DNA of 64,000 nucleotides from Ophiura sarsii. Taxonomy: Eukaryota; Echinodermata; Ophiuroidea; Amphilepidida; Ophiuridae. A model generated the notes under the pieces. That model was not told the origin of the DNA. It ran no database searches and worked only from the letters and a program-made list of their open reading frames with translations. The stretch lies in NCBI GenBank assembly GCA_035610835.1, contig CM069446.1:51313625-51377624 (forward strand), written 5' to 3'. Shown piece by piece: positions 44,536 through 56,004 of this stretch; the stretch's first letter is position 1, and every line of letters starts with the position of its first letter. Position numbers and translations under genes: made by a program.

Positions 44536-44595
44536 GATATCTTCAGCAGATAGCATTCAGTAAATAGCAATGCTTTCTCATAGCAATGCTATAAT
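44536..44595 (+). repeat. GATAGC hairpin repeat, right part
   Basis: GATATCTTCAGCAGATAGC and further fragments resume after the hAT MITE. Confidence 0.7.
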
Positions 44596-44938
44596 CTTTT
44601 TGGCAAATACAAAAACTCAATATGTTGGGATCATATGAAGATACCTATTGAATGATGGATAAAAATGCTTATTTAAACTTCAATTCCTGCTAAAGAAAGC
44701 CAAAGGAAGCCTGGAGTTGTAAATGCATTGCCTTTTCTATGTGCCACCTCGCGCGGCAACTATGGATTATTGCCGATTGCTCTTTCAGGTTGGCTGCAAC
44801 TTGCAGTCCTATTATTCACCATTGACGTGTCACAGTTCGATATCATGAATGCATTCCATCTCGGAACTAGAGGAAATGAATACATGTTTCCATCTCGGTT
44901 CCTTCATTTGATGCGATAAATGCACCGTAAGGCGTTAA

Positions 44939-45180
44939 CACGCCACTTTTTATAGTTTTACCATATACAAACCAATTTTTCAGAAACATTTCCCAATTTT
45001 CAAAGTCTATCTCAAGGATTACTGTTCAACCAATACTAGGCATGTTTGTACTTATTTCAATGAATTTCTTATGGTGATTCCAAATAAGGTAATGAAATTC
45101 AATAATTGTGACATCTATGAAACATTTTGTGAAATTTTGGAATGTCGTCTGCAAATGCCTGCCGTGTGGTCTGGAAAGTG
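44939..45180 (+). mobile_element. TTAA-flanked MITE, family A
   Basis: TTAA at 44935-44938 and 45181-45184. The left end CACGCCACTTTTTATAG is mutated; the right end TGCCGTGTGGTCTGGAAAGTG carries a short insertion. Standard body. Confidence 0.8.
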
Positions 45181-45184
45181 TTAA

Positions 45185-45855
45185 CACGCATCAAGTGTGG
45201 GTGCTATGCAGAAAAGGTCACGATAGAGATCTAAGGTCAATAACGTGAGCTATTTGAAAACTTAATTACTCTTTAAATGTAAAAGAGTGAAAAACAGCTC
45301 GAAAAAAGTTGCGTTTTGTACTTCCCTTGGACAGAAGGATAGCTCCTCTTAGCTTTAGAAAGCTTCACAGACAGCACTCCAAGCACTTAATTTCAAGAAC
45401 AAAGATGGCATCACCCCTCTACCCACCAAAAAAATGAGTGCACCCCCACCCCTCTAAACAAAAACCTCGCCCCTTTCTCCCTTCCTAAGCTTTTGATTCG
45501 GCTGATATCATCCCAACATATATCATGACAGTAATAAAGTGACAATTGGTTTGCCTATCTATAGTCACAAACTCCAACTCATCTGTAATTGGTTACGAAT
45601 TGATGCAATTCCCCTCACCATGCTCAAGATTTATTGGCTTTATATAAGCACTCAAAGAGTATCACAGAAAAACCCTGCAAAGCTTTATTTTCGCTTCAGA
45701 TAAGGATCTTAGGTCAAGCGTAAATCTGGTAAAATTGCCTTCCTTGCGTATTAATTAAAATACATACAGGACAATTCAGATGCATCTTTTTTTGAGGTTT
45801 GTAACAAACCTAGGGTATAGCCCCAAAAAAACTTATGATGCTTAAGAAAGTTTTT
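45185..45855. other. No gene recognised
   Basis: Contains GGCTTTATATAAGCACTC near 45637, which looks like a TATA box but has no supported gene downstream. Confidence 0.4.
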
Positions 45856-45859
45856 GACT

Positions 45860-46345
45860 TGATTTTTTGAATTTTGTGAGTGCTGTAATTATTTAATTAT
45901 TAATTATTATTAATTATTATTAATTAATTATTAATCAAATGCATATAAAAGTATACATTTTTGGAAAGGAAATGGATCAGAGAATCCATATTTTGCATCA
46001 ATTTTGACCAAAACTGCTTATTTTTTTTAAATTACAAAATATCACTTTTTTGACCCAATGAGGTTCAACAAAGCTCACAAAAATAATTTTGAGTTAAAAA
46101 TTGCCAAATTGCTAGATTATGATGTAAAGACACTAACTTAAGGGACTATTTTTTTAAAAAACCTTATCTAATATTGTTTAAAATGTTGACTAAAAAGCCC
46201 CCAAAAATATTAAATTAGGTTTTTAAAAAAAATCAAAAATTGTCCCTAAGTAATAGTATCTTTAAAAATGTATACTTTTATATACATTTGAGTCATAGTT
46301 CAATAATTACAGCACTCACAAAATTCAGAAAGTGACTTCCTTGAG
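45860..46345. mobile_element. Foldback element with long arms
   Basis: AATTTTGTGAGTGCTGTAAT on the left pairs with ATTACAGCACTCACAAAATT on the right. Inner arms pair again through AAAAGTATACATTTTTGGA and AAAAATGTATACTTTTATA. A TTAAT/ATTATT microsatellite (about 45890-45935) sits in the left arm only. Confidence 0.75.
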
Positions 46346-46491
46346 TTCCCCTTTAGAAGCAATATTTACAAAAATGAGCACGATGTGGAACAGAGCTGGC
46401 ACTATCTGCTTTGGTCAATGGTCATCCATGGCATCACTTTGGCACACACTGAATAAAGCTGTGCAAAAAGTTTGCACTGTGGAGTAAGCCT

Positions 46492-46747
46492 AACACTTTC
46501 CACAAGGCTATTACTAGTTTAACCATACATGTACAACACAGATTTTTTTCTCCAGAAACCTTTCCTTAACTTTCAAAGTCTATTTCAAGGAATACTGAAC
46601 CAATACTAGGCATTTTGGTACTTATTTTAATGCATTTCTTGCAGAGTTCCCAAATATAGTGATGAACTTCAATAATGTAGAAATTTTTGAAACATTTTGC
46701 GCATTTGTTTAACTGTCGTCTGCAGCCGCCTGCCGCATGGAAAATAC
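46492..46747 (+). mobile_element. MITE family A, ends eroded
   Basis: CTAACACTTTCCACAAGGC at the left, GCCTGCCGCATGGAAAATACTAA at the right, standard body with GTCGTCTGCAGCCGCC. Confidence 0.78.
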
Positions 46748-47175
46748 TAAGCTTACTTCGTTCCGGGCTTTACAACAGACCTTGCCCCAGAGCCTTTGAT
46801 GTTCATAGCAGAGTAGGATTATGAAAAGTATACCTATTTTGTCACCTGTCACATCACTTTGTATACAACATAAAGCAGTGTGCCATATTCAAGTTACGGA
46901 TGAAGCTTAAGTTTACTTCATTCACTGAACGAAGCACCCTTGGTCACAGGTGTGAGCATTTCAGGTGCGTTCGTTTGTTAATGGTGTATGCGATGATCAT
47001 TCAGTATTTATTCAGACTATCGCGTATTTAGGGATTAAATCTTGTTTCAATGTATGTTTATCACCAATCTACAATGGTGTTTGCATCGTCTTTGGATTTA
47101 TTTCACGAGGGCAACACCTGAGTGAAAAAACATGCAGATGCATAGAATGCAAGTTGTACTTGGTGAGGCACATTT

Positions 47176-47340
47176 AGGCCAACAACAAAAAATTGTTTGA
47201 TTGTCCATAGATCACTTTCAAAAGTTGGGTAGGTCGATCAGGATTTTTTTCTTTTTTTCTCCCTTGCTTTTTTTTCAGGTACCAAAAGTAATTGTTGTGG
47301 TAACCAAAACAAGTATTTATATTTTCTAAACACTTGTGGG
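47176..47340 (-). mobile_element. Half copy of the GGCC foldback family
   Basis: Begins TTAGGCCAACAACAAAAAATTG, then GATTGTCCATAGATCACTTT and GGTACCAAAAGTAATTGTTG. It matches the right half of 21143-21540 in inverse. The other half is absent. Confidence 0.6.
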
Positions 47341-47633
47341 GGGGGGGGTACTCAGATATTTTTGGAAGGGATGTGCCGCCAGCAAAATGAAAATTGTACA
47401 TTTACCAAATTTCGGGGGGAAATGGACCCATATATATTAACCAGAAACCAATCATTTTCCTATAATATTTGACAGATTTGGCTAACATTTTGGTGAAACC
47501 AGCAACATTAAGGATTTTAGACCAATAAATTTACCAAAATTGGCTTTGCAAAGGGGTCATCTATTTACCAGAGGGTGAAAAATGGGACCCTATTTGGCGG
47601 CACCGTATCCCTGTAACCTCATATCCACTAAGT

Positions 47634-47670
<37 letters not shown>

Positions 47671-48780
47671 CGGCTCTTTCGATGCCAGGAAGAGAACACA
47701 GGTTTACCTGCATGGAAGTCTTGCTTCTACATCAGCAAGCCACTGACTTATCTTTGAATATCTGCAGATTCTCGGCAACATATAATGGCCTGCTATGATC
47801 GCGCCACGAGATAGACTGGACTGCATATTGAAAACTTCGGTGCATCTGCTCAACGCCAACCCAATTACCTCACTAAGCACGTAATTTTGAGCTCGTCCCT
47901 TGCCAAATCGAAACTTCTTTGATCATCACTGCCAAGTGGTACAACTTAACTTAGATTTACGCTCGGTATAGTAAAGTAAATAGTATAGGCTTCAATAAAA
48001 TACCAAACATTTACAAATTAAAATTTGAGATAAACCCGCGTTTTTCCAAATAAAAATTACACTTTTAGCAGAAATGAATGGCCCGCAGCCTGATTTAGGT
48101 CATTTTTACGTGCGCCGGTGTACTAAATTCAATGGCAAAATTCGTGGAAGCGTCTCATCAAAAATTACGCTGACGTCAGAATACCAGATAAAATTCCTCA
48201 GAGATTGATATAAAATTCAATATGATTGGTTGATGTTAACTACCCGCGTTTTTTTCCACCAATCAGAACTATTTTAGGAAAAATCTTGGCTAGCCGGATG
48301 TTTGGGGCCATACAATAGACATGCACATCACGCTTCGCCACCATCTCGTTGTGGTAGAAGCTGCGCCGTAGCATTTCTTTCTCACCAGTTTGAGTGATTA
48401 TTTCATCTATTTCACACAATTCAAGTTATAATTATTATATTTATATAGTTCAGGACGATTTCTAGCGTATTTTTAGTGGAATTTGAGCAATATTTATTGC
48501 TAAAATCAGTCATTTCCGACACTAACTTGTCGAACTTTTTGCACGGAGACGGCTTCGGTACACGCTAATTGGGCCGCGGGATTATCCCTACAGGGGTGTA
48601 GACTTCAATTCAATGAAGCTCAGAACATTTTTACAGCATTATTCGCCCAGTTGTTAATATTATATTGATTACTCATATTTTTCATTTTTTTATGCGCTTT
48701 AGAACATAATGAGTCAAGTCTTGAATATTTACCCCAATTACATGAATCCCTGAATGGGCATGACATTCTTGATACTTTTT
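47341..48780. other. No gene recognised; contains a G35 tract
   Basis: G run at 47634-47668. The stretch 47670-48600 is unusually free of recognisable repeats but has no open frame with a known domain. Confidence 0.45.
47634..47668. repeat. Homopolymer G35
   Basis: Uninterrupted run of 35 guanines. Confidence 0.95.
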
Positions 48781-48786
48781 GGTCAT

Positions 48787-49005
48787 AAAACAACAACAAA
48801 AAATGTTCTACGGGCCCGACCAACCCATTCTTTTTATAGAATCTAAAAAAAAAATGAAATTAATTTTTTAATTTCAAAAATTGTTGGAAATTCCTCCAAC
48901 ATTCCCAAAATATTTCTAAAAAACAAAAACTTTAAAAAAACACCCGACTGGCCAACCCTACCGGAGAGGTCGGTTTGCCTAGAACAGGGTGTGTTTTTTT
49001 CGTGG
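48787..49005. mobile_element. Foldback with CCCGACCAACCC arms
   Basis: TGTTCTACGGGCCCGACCAA on the left and TTGCCTAGAACAGGGTGTG on the right, with CCGACTGGCCAACCCTACC inside. Related in design to 2549-2827. Confidence 0.5.
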
Positions 49006-49404
49006 TTATAATCACGAATCTTCCCCTTCCCCTTCCTTTCGACTGACAATTAGACGCCGCTGATATTCCCCTTGAGGCAATTTTTTTTTTATGAGACACA
49101 CTATAGTTTACACAGTGTAATACCGATTGAGCTGACGCCTCGTATCCTCTCATGCATCGTAAATGTGCTTTTTAAACAGAATAGTTGTCGCCACAGCAAC
49201 ACCTATGAATACTAAATAATCCGTTCCTGGCCAAATCAAACACTGCCTGATGATCTCGGCATAATAACTGCTAACATGGACGTTTTTGTGTAACGGATGA
49301 TGCGCACGCAATGCAAAATAAGTCAATATTTGCTTTGCTTGAAGGTACAGTTCTGCATAAGTGACACAGAATAACAAATTTATAATCACACAAAATTGTC
49401 TATA

Positions 49405-49656
49405 TGTGACGCGATCAAGAGGAATGAGTCGGATGTCTACCCTGGTCGAAAATGAGTTTTTGATACAGTTTTAAAGAAGACACCTACACGTAGAGCTTTC
49501 AGAAACTGAAAACCCACGATACGACGTTTTGTTCCAAAGTTATGTCAAATTGTATACATGAATTTCCATCAAAACTTATGAAAGCCGCCATTTTGAATTG
49601 GCCGTATCTCAATTTGGGATTCCCCAACATCCGACATTCCTCTTGATCGTGTCACA
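49405..49656 (+). mobile_element. TA-flanked MITE, TGTGACGCGATCAAGAGG family
   Basis: TA at 49403-49404 and 49657-49658. Ends TGTGACGCGATCAAGAGGAA and TTCCTCTTGATCGTGTCACA, extended by CGGATGT/ACATCCG. 252 bp. A second copy, inverted inside, lies at 59453-59715. Confidence 0.88.
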
Positions 49657-49658
49657 TA

Positions 49659-50103
49659 TTTGGCATCATTTTTAGAAGGTGAAAAACCATGTGCACAAAA
49701 ATGACAAATTTTACAGTTTTTAAGAAAGTACAGCAAGAAAAAAAACCGGACTAATTATTTAGTAACACGTGAACAAAAACAAGGATATAGCCTATATATC
49801 TTGATGGATATGGTCATTGCATAGGGGAGTATATACACCAACGACTATTATGAGTACCTTTGAAACAAGTTACTATAAGACATAAAAGGAAACGGTCCCC
49901 CCTTTAATATATACGGGTCATTACTGCTAATGTCATGAAGCTTTAAAAGATATAGACAGTTTTATTTTGAATTTGTGTAGGCTCCATTTTGATTCGCAAA
50001 ATGTGCTATTAAGATAAAGTGTCCAAGATTAGCTAGCAACATTTGTTTTTGAACGGTCTGTCAATATCGGATGATCCTAAGCTTTAGGTTTTAGGGCCTA
50101 TAT
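49659..50103. other. No feature recognised
   Basis: No repeat or gene resolved. Confidence 0.4.
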
Positions 50104-50111
50104 CCATAGGG

Positions 50112-50648
50112 CAGTGTTGTCACAATCCAAAATTTAGTGCTGGTTAATTTTACTGACGGCAAACAGAGTAAGTGTACACTGTAAAAACACCGGTGTTAAA
50201 AATAACACTGTTCGGTGTTCTGAGAGGTCCACACCAATTAGTGTTATTTCAACACTATCTTGGTGTTACATTAACACTTACAGTGTTATTCGTCACACTT
50301 GCAGTGTTAAAATGACACTACATGGTGTTGATATAACACCAATAATTTAACACCGGTACACCGGTGTTGGTGTGGACCTCTTACAACACCATTGGTGTTA
50401 TTTTTAACACTGGTGTTTTTGCAGTGTAGCGAACGAAGTGCAGTTAATCATGGCATGGGGTCCAGAGGTCTTCTTAATGTTTTAATGCATTTTGAGGGTT
50501 CCTGCCACATAATTTCTTGTTTTATGAGGCAGTTTAAAGATTTTAAAAAATCACTTCTTTTTTTTAGAGTGTCGGTAATTTTATCCCTTTTTACCCGGTC
50601 GGCAATCTTGAGTGCCGGCTACACCCGACTGGCTTAGTGACAACCCTG
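50112..50648 (+). mobile_element. hAT-like MITE interrupted by a TA element
   Basis: Ends CAGTGTTGTCAC and GTGACAACCCTG. The 8 bp duplication is CCATAGGG (50104-50111) and CCAGAGGG (50649-50656), with one mismatch. The body matches 10289-10563, except that 250 bp at 50177-50426 is an inserted TA element. Confidence 0.85.
50177..50426. mobile_element. TA-flanked MITE nested in a hAT MITE
   Basis: TA at 50175-50176 and 50427-50428. Ends CACTGTAAAAACACC and GGTGTTTTTGCAGTG. Inside are many CGGTGTT/AACACC words, giving further self-pairing. The paralogous hAT MITE at 10289 reads AGTATAGCAAACGAAG at this point, i.e. the single-TA empty site. Confidence 0.92.
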
Positions 50649-50656
50649 CCAGAGGG

Positions 50657-51185
50657 GAAATACACAACCATGAGAACCTATCCATCTTGAAATGTGAAGG
50701 AAAATGTGGCCTAAATAGTTTCAAAAATTGCTTAATAAATGATGAATTGTGTTATCTTGAAGGATTTCTTTATTAGGCCACTTAAAATGAAAATTTATCA
50801 GATTCTTGTAGACCGGCCTTCGAAGAGTGAAGAGGGAAGGCATTTTTTTATTTTTTACTTAATTAACACATACATATGGCTGTTTTCATGCAAAATTAGT
50901 ATTGCCATCATCTTTCACTGAGCAACATCAGAAAAACTGTGAGGCTTTTTTTTATGTGTAGAGTTCTTGAAACTTGAAAAATACAATTTCTCTATGGTCT
51001 TTTGATGCTAATTCCACAGTTCAAATATATAATTTCACATTTTTTGCCAGGAAGCAAACCTGATGTGTTTTTATATTAATATCCTCATAAAAATAATGGA
51101 TTTTGTGACCAAATATCTTCAAATTTCAATCACTTCATTGTTTGCACGTCTGGGTTTTGATCATCAAATTCCTTGTCACAGCATC
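50657..51185. other. No feature recognised
   Basis: No repeat or gene resolved. Confidence 0.4.
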
Positions 51186-51576
51186 AGGCCTAAAAAAAAA
51201 AATTGTTTGATTGGCGTAACCCGACCGACCCTAAATACATCGCCGACCCTGAATATTTTTTATTATTTTGAGGGGAAAAAAAACAAAAAAACACAAAAAA
51301 AACCACCAAAAAATTGAAATCTGAAGTTTGTTATTGTTTAAAACTTCAGAAACTTGTACTCATAGAGTCTGTTGGTTTCTATAAATAAAAAGAAAAATGT
51401 TTAAAGAAAAGGGAATTTTTGCCGTCTCTTCATTTGTGTGTACTGCTGTCTTTTAAGTGTTCAAAAGTAGATGATTTAAAATAAAATAAATTAAAAAATA
51501 AAAAAAAATCCCGACCGACCTACCCTATTTGTTTTGGTCATGTTACGCCAATCAAACCTTCTTTTTTTTTAGGCCT
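51186..51576. mobile_element. Foldback element, AGGCCTAAAAAA..GATTGGCGTAACCCG subfamily
   Basis: Left AGGCCT plus poly(A) and TTTGATTGGCGTAACCCGAC, right CATGTTACGCCAATCAAACC plus poly(T) and AGGCCT. CCGACCGACC occurs in both arms. The second copy at 56005-56403 is very similar. Confidence 0.82.
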
Positions 51577-51699
51577 CACTATCACGCAGCAAGCCAAAGA
51601 CAGTCTTATTAACGTCGCGATTAATGTCAATTGTGGCGTGAACAGCCCCTTGCAAGCATCGCGCCCACGCAAAGTTGAGCTGTGTAACTAGCGTTTTAA

Positions 51700-51926
51700 C
51701 ACTTTCCACGCAGCAGGCGTCTGCAGACGACATTCACAAATTTCACAAAATGTTTCAAAAATGTCAACATTATTGAATTTCGTTATCATATTTGGAATCA
51801 CCTGAGAATTGCATTGAAATAAGTACAAACATGCCTAGTATTGGTTCAATAATCCTTGAAATTAGGATTTTTTTCCTGAAAATATGATTTTGTATGTTAA
51901 AACTATAATAGCCGCGTGAAAAGTGT
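51700..51926 (-). mobile_element. TTAA-flanked MITE, family A, reverse
   Basis: TTAA at 51696-51699 and 51927-51930. Ends CACTTTCCACGCAGC and GCCGCGTGAAAAGTGT. Carries the TCTGCAGACGACATTC palindrome. Confidence 0.85.
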
Positions 51927-52072
51927 TTAAGCATAGGTTCAGTGGTGTAGCATCTCTTGTTGAGCCATCAAGTAAAAAAGTGATCATGCATGTATGTATA
52001 TGATGGATGATGGAGTCCATCAGTCCACCTTGCCAGCTTTGATGACGACGTGAGATGACTGAGGTAGATTAT

Positions 52073-52489
52073 ATGAGGGACATTCAAAAAGTTCTACCTT
52101 CAGTTACATATCAAATATCAGGCCTCAAACATATTGGATACTAACAGACTTGATTGATGAAATATAAGATATTCAAAAGTTCTGTATGGATGAGAGTCGA
52201 TACCTTGTCAGCTTTGATGATGGGAGATAAAGCAGATTAAATGAGGGACATTCAAAAAGTTCTACCTTCCGTTACATCAAATATCGGGCCTCAAACATAT
52301 TGGATACTAACAGACTTGATTGATGAAATATAAGATATTCAAAAGTTCTGTATGGATGAGAGTCGATACCTTGTCAGCTTTGATGATAAAGCAGATTAAA
52401 TGAGGGACATTCAAAAAGTTCTACCTTCCGTTACATCAAATATCGGGCCTCAAACATATTGGATACTAACAGACTTGATTGATGAAATA
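52073..52489 (+). repeat. Tandem array, about 160-168 bp unit
   Basis: Units start at 52073, 52241 and 52400 with ATGAGGGACATTCAAAAAGT and share CAGACTTGATTGATGAAATA and GTATGGATGAGAGTCGATAC. Fragments of the same unit continue at 52650-52740 and 53110-53237, between inserted elements. Confidence 0.88.
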
Positions 52490-52647
52490 CTGTAAAAGAA
52501 GTAATTTTTACGCGGTTACCTCAGCCACTTCGCTTGTTTTTAAATTCGCGATTTGAAAGCTCATTACATAGACTTATACACAAAATAAATATATTTGTGT
52601 GTTTTCTTTCGAAAATAAAAGTAGTACGAAAATGTCCACGTTTACAG
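52490..52647 (-). mobile_element. CTGTAAAAGTGG family MITE inserted in the tandem array
   Basis: TA at 52488-52489 and 52648-52649. Ends CTGTAAAAGAAGTAATTTTT and AATGTCCACGTTTACAG. The intact array units read GATGAAATATAAGATATTC at this place. 158 bp, internally deleted relative to the 210 bp copies. Confidence 0.82.
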
Positions 52648-52751
52648 TAGATAAAAAGGATATTCTAAAAGTTCTACCATCAAACACCATCATCATCAAC
52701 ATCAAGTATGATTGATGATAGTCGTGATGATAGAATTGATAAGATAATGGA

Positions 52752-53105
52752 CAGGGTTGTAGCTAGGGCAACTTTTGTGCCAGGTGGCAAAAATGGCGAA
52801 CGGAGGGAGCGAAGCGACCGGACGGGCTCAATATTTCGCTATTTGGTTACATAACTCTCGCGGCTCAGGGGCCGGGATGTTTTTAGGCTTTTTTAATGCA
52901 CTTTGAGGGTTCCTGCCACATCATTTCTTGTTTTATGAGGCAGTTTAATGATTTTATCCACAAATAGTAAAAATAAAAAAATAAAAAATAAAAAAAATAA
53001 AAAATGTGCCAGGCGGCCCTAGCTTCTTTTTTGTTGTTGTGCCAGGCGGCCTAGCCCAGTGCCAGGCGGGCCCGCCCGGCGCCGCCTGGCGTAGCTACAA
53101 CCCTG
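52752..53105 (+). mobile_element. hAT-like MITE, perfect 8 bp TSD
   Basis: Ends CAGGGTTGTAGCTAGGGC and GGCGTAGCTACAACCCTG. The TSD ATAATGGA is exact at 52744-52751 and 53106-53113. Shares GGTTCCTGCCACAT..ATTTCTTG with the other members. An A-rich simple repeat (about 52970-53005) and GCCAGGCGGCC duplications lie near the right end. Confidence 0.9.
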
Positions 53106-53239
53106 ATAATGGACCAAGGAAGGGTCATTCAAAAGGTTTTACCTTTATTAACAACGGATGATTGCATCTATCATTGAGTTTGTCAAACCTGAAAGATAGA
53201 TGGGTAGATATGAGGGCCATTCAAAAAGTTCTACCCTTA

Positions 53240-53491
53240 CACCGAAAATTTAGCTAAATCTGTTTTTTAAGAAAATTAGACAACACTGTTTAAATAATAT
53301 ATTATGAACCTAGCAAATATTGTTAAAAAAATTACACAATTGTGTACATTTTCACACAACTTCTTATAAACTTTCACAAGGTTATGCAACATTTTAAACA
53401 AGTTGTGTATTTTAAAACAACCGGTTGCTAGGTTCATTTATTAAACAATGTTGCTGTGTAACGTCTTTTTTACACAACCGGATTAACAGTG
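53240..53491. mobile_element. TA-flanked MITE, CAC..GTG ends, inside the tandem remnant
   Basis: TA at 53238-53239 and 53492-53493. Ends CACCGAAAATTTAGC and GGATTAACAGTG. The body contains repeated inverse words (GAACCTAGCAA opposite TTGCTAGGTTC; ACACAA/TTGTGT). Confidence 0.7.
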
Positions 53492-53493
53492 TA

Positions 53494-55600
53494 GTCACCA
53501 CGGACAATTGCATTAATCAGTGATCAGACAGCAGGCCTCACCATACTTTGTAATGAGATGAGGTTTTATCACCAGTCAAATCAGATTATTACAACAATCA
53601 TTTGATTACTTGAGCATAGAAATTTATTAAGCGGAAGTAGATAGGAAGGTAAAAAGGAAGGGTGCAAAGTGTCCCCGGGGCATTATAATAATAATAATTA
53701 ATAAAGGGTTAAAACAAAGTAAGCTTCCCTAAAATTTGATCACGTTTGTTTGCATATCTCCACATACAATTGTACGTTTTGAGCAACAAATTGAAACGTT
53801 TATGAAAAGGGAAAACGCCTGGCTACCCATAGAAAGTTGTCCCTTTTCAATATCATGTTCACCTTTTCCAAAACATTCACGTTTTCAGATAAAGTGGCAC
53901 TTTTCAAAATCGTATGCAAGAAAGTAACAACAATGTCTCCAGTGCTTTTTTAAGATTAATTTCAATTGTCTTTATTTTCAATTAAAATTAAGTTTTTTTT
54001 CCTTAAGTTTGTCCATATTTGAAATAACATGCATAACTAGCCAATAATGTCCACCATTAACTTGTATCGTTGAAAAGTGCCACTTTTCGGAAACCCGCAC
54101 GGCCATCTTGGAATATAATAGCAAAAATAGTAAATAGTAAGCTCCCCCCTCACTGACTTTTGAAAAATGACCGGACAAGAAACATGTTGATTATTTTACT
54201 TGGCCTAACTTGTTCTCACAACATTAGTCTAATTAATATTAATGTTCTCTGTGTTATTTTGTGATGTGTTACATATGACAGTACGATTCACCCTCATTCT
54301 TGTGAACGTGTAGCCGAAGCGCACGTAGGCAATGTCAGTTCAGTAAAAGAAACTCATATTTGACGTCTTGTCATCATCCCCTGTGTATAATTCTAAACTT
54401 AGGGTATGAGTGGATCATTGCAACCTAGAGTATTATTAGTCCATTTTCTTGACTAATAACCCCATTTCCCCCGCTTTTTCTCACCGATTTGCCTACTAAC
54501 CCTCTGGTTACGCTCTATATTCACACGTTATGTGTGATTCCATATCTATTATATCAGTGACAATAGTATAAAGGGACTAGAAACAGTAACCACCAGTGGC
54601 GTAGCTAAGTTTTTCATATTGGGGGAGGAGGCGAATGATAAACCGACAAGGACATCCAGGCTGTCAACTTTTCTGCCGAGTCTCGCAAATTTGAGACCTG
54701 GGGTAGGGCGCCATCGAGTTATAAACTAGAGAGCAGGAGGGGGGTTGCCGATAACCGAAAGTGCCAATATCAACAGACACGGTTCCAATTTTGGGTAGGG
54801 CTGAGACCCTACTGTAGAATTTTTCTCACCTGCAATTTAAATGATGGACAAATATCAAAATTCAAAACTGCCGACATGCGACTCATTTCGCTTAATATTG
54901 TCACATATTATCATTATATAACATGACATCTCTCTTGTCAAACTGAGGACAATTTTTATGGTAATTTTTCAATAAAAATGGTAATTAATTAAATAAGTAA
55001 TTGATATCTTTGAGAAAAATGTAATAATTTGAGATGTTTGAAAAAATGATAGAACAAACTAATTAAAAAAATTCTTGGTATGTATACTGTAGAGTATATA
55101 AAAATAAAATACCTCAAAACGTAGTTAAACTCTTTATTTTCATGAATTTGAATCTTTGGTTAGACTTTAAGATACAGTATGTATAAAAGATCAGAATTAA
55201 GACTTGAGAATTTGAATTATTTTGACCCTACGGTATCCCACTTTTTTGCTCTTAAATTGAATTACCTACTGCCGCATTGTACCTCATTTACTCATGTTGG
55301 GTCACAAGTATGTCAGCTTTATTTCTAAATAAACCTGTATTTTACTATGAATTGTGTGTTTTCTAACATTGTTTCTGGGGCACCCTGGACCTCTACATGT
55401 ATACCGAGGCTATGCCCATGCAACCAAGCACTTAGGGTCCCTGGCACTCATCCATTCCTGCTCGCACTTCACGCTCAAAGGTCCACTTTAAAAAATATTC
55501 ACCCTCGCAAGTTAGAATTTAATTTTAAAATAAGATAAAATAACGACCAACCGTTCATGAAAAGGTACCTAGCCGGCCATAGAACACATTTTTGGGTTAC
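53494..55600. other. No gene recognised; one isolated hAT-like end
   Basis: CAGTGGCGTAGCTAAG at 54595 matches the left end of 26826-27081, but no right partner or duplicated 8-mer is found. The remainder is AT-rich and unresolved. Confidence 0.45.
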
Positions 55601-55608
55601 CTATCCAA

Positions 55609-56004
55609 TAAGGCCAACAACAAAAAGTTGTTTGATTGTCCTCATCCGACCGACCTTAATTTAAAACTGAGAATTTTTTTTACCAATTTGCTTTTACTGT
55701 ACAAAATGAGTACCAACCCTTATTTTGGAAATTCCAAAAAAAGTTTGGTTTTTTTTCTTCCAGAATTTTGCTTCCCGAAAATACGCTAAAATAGATTTTT
55801 CATGGTTTCTTTAGTCTTTTAAACTGTTTTGAAACATGAATTAAGTGATTAAATAACCATTCATATATATGCAGTAACTTCAAAATTAATTATGTATCTT
55901 TTGAATAGGATTTATACAAATAAAAATAAACTTTTCCCGACCGACCGAACCAACTTCTAATAGTGATCTGTGGACAATCAAACAAACAAAAATTGTTTGG
56001 CCTA
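55609..56004. mobile_element. Foldback element, AAGGCCAACAACAAAAAGTTG subfamily
   Basis: Left AAGGCCAACAACAAAAAG with GTTTGATTGTCCTCATCCGA, right GTGATCTGTGGACAATCAAA with TTGTTTGGCCTAA. Abuts the next foldback with no unique base between. Confidence 0.78.

Noticed and set aside
44690..44925. 63-codon ORF at 44728-44919 with GC content slightly above its surroundings
   Set aside because: No recognised domain and no continuation in any frame; cannot be supported as an exon.
45637..45655. TTTATATAAGC as a core promoter
   Set aside because: A single TATA-like word in AT-rich DNA without other elements or a gene.
54595..54610. CAGTGGCGTAGCTAAG as a complete hAT element
   Set aside because: No right terminus or matching 8 bp duplication found downstream.
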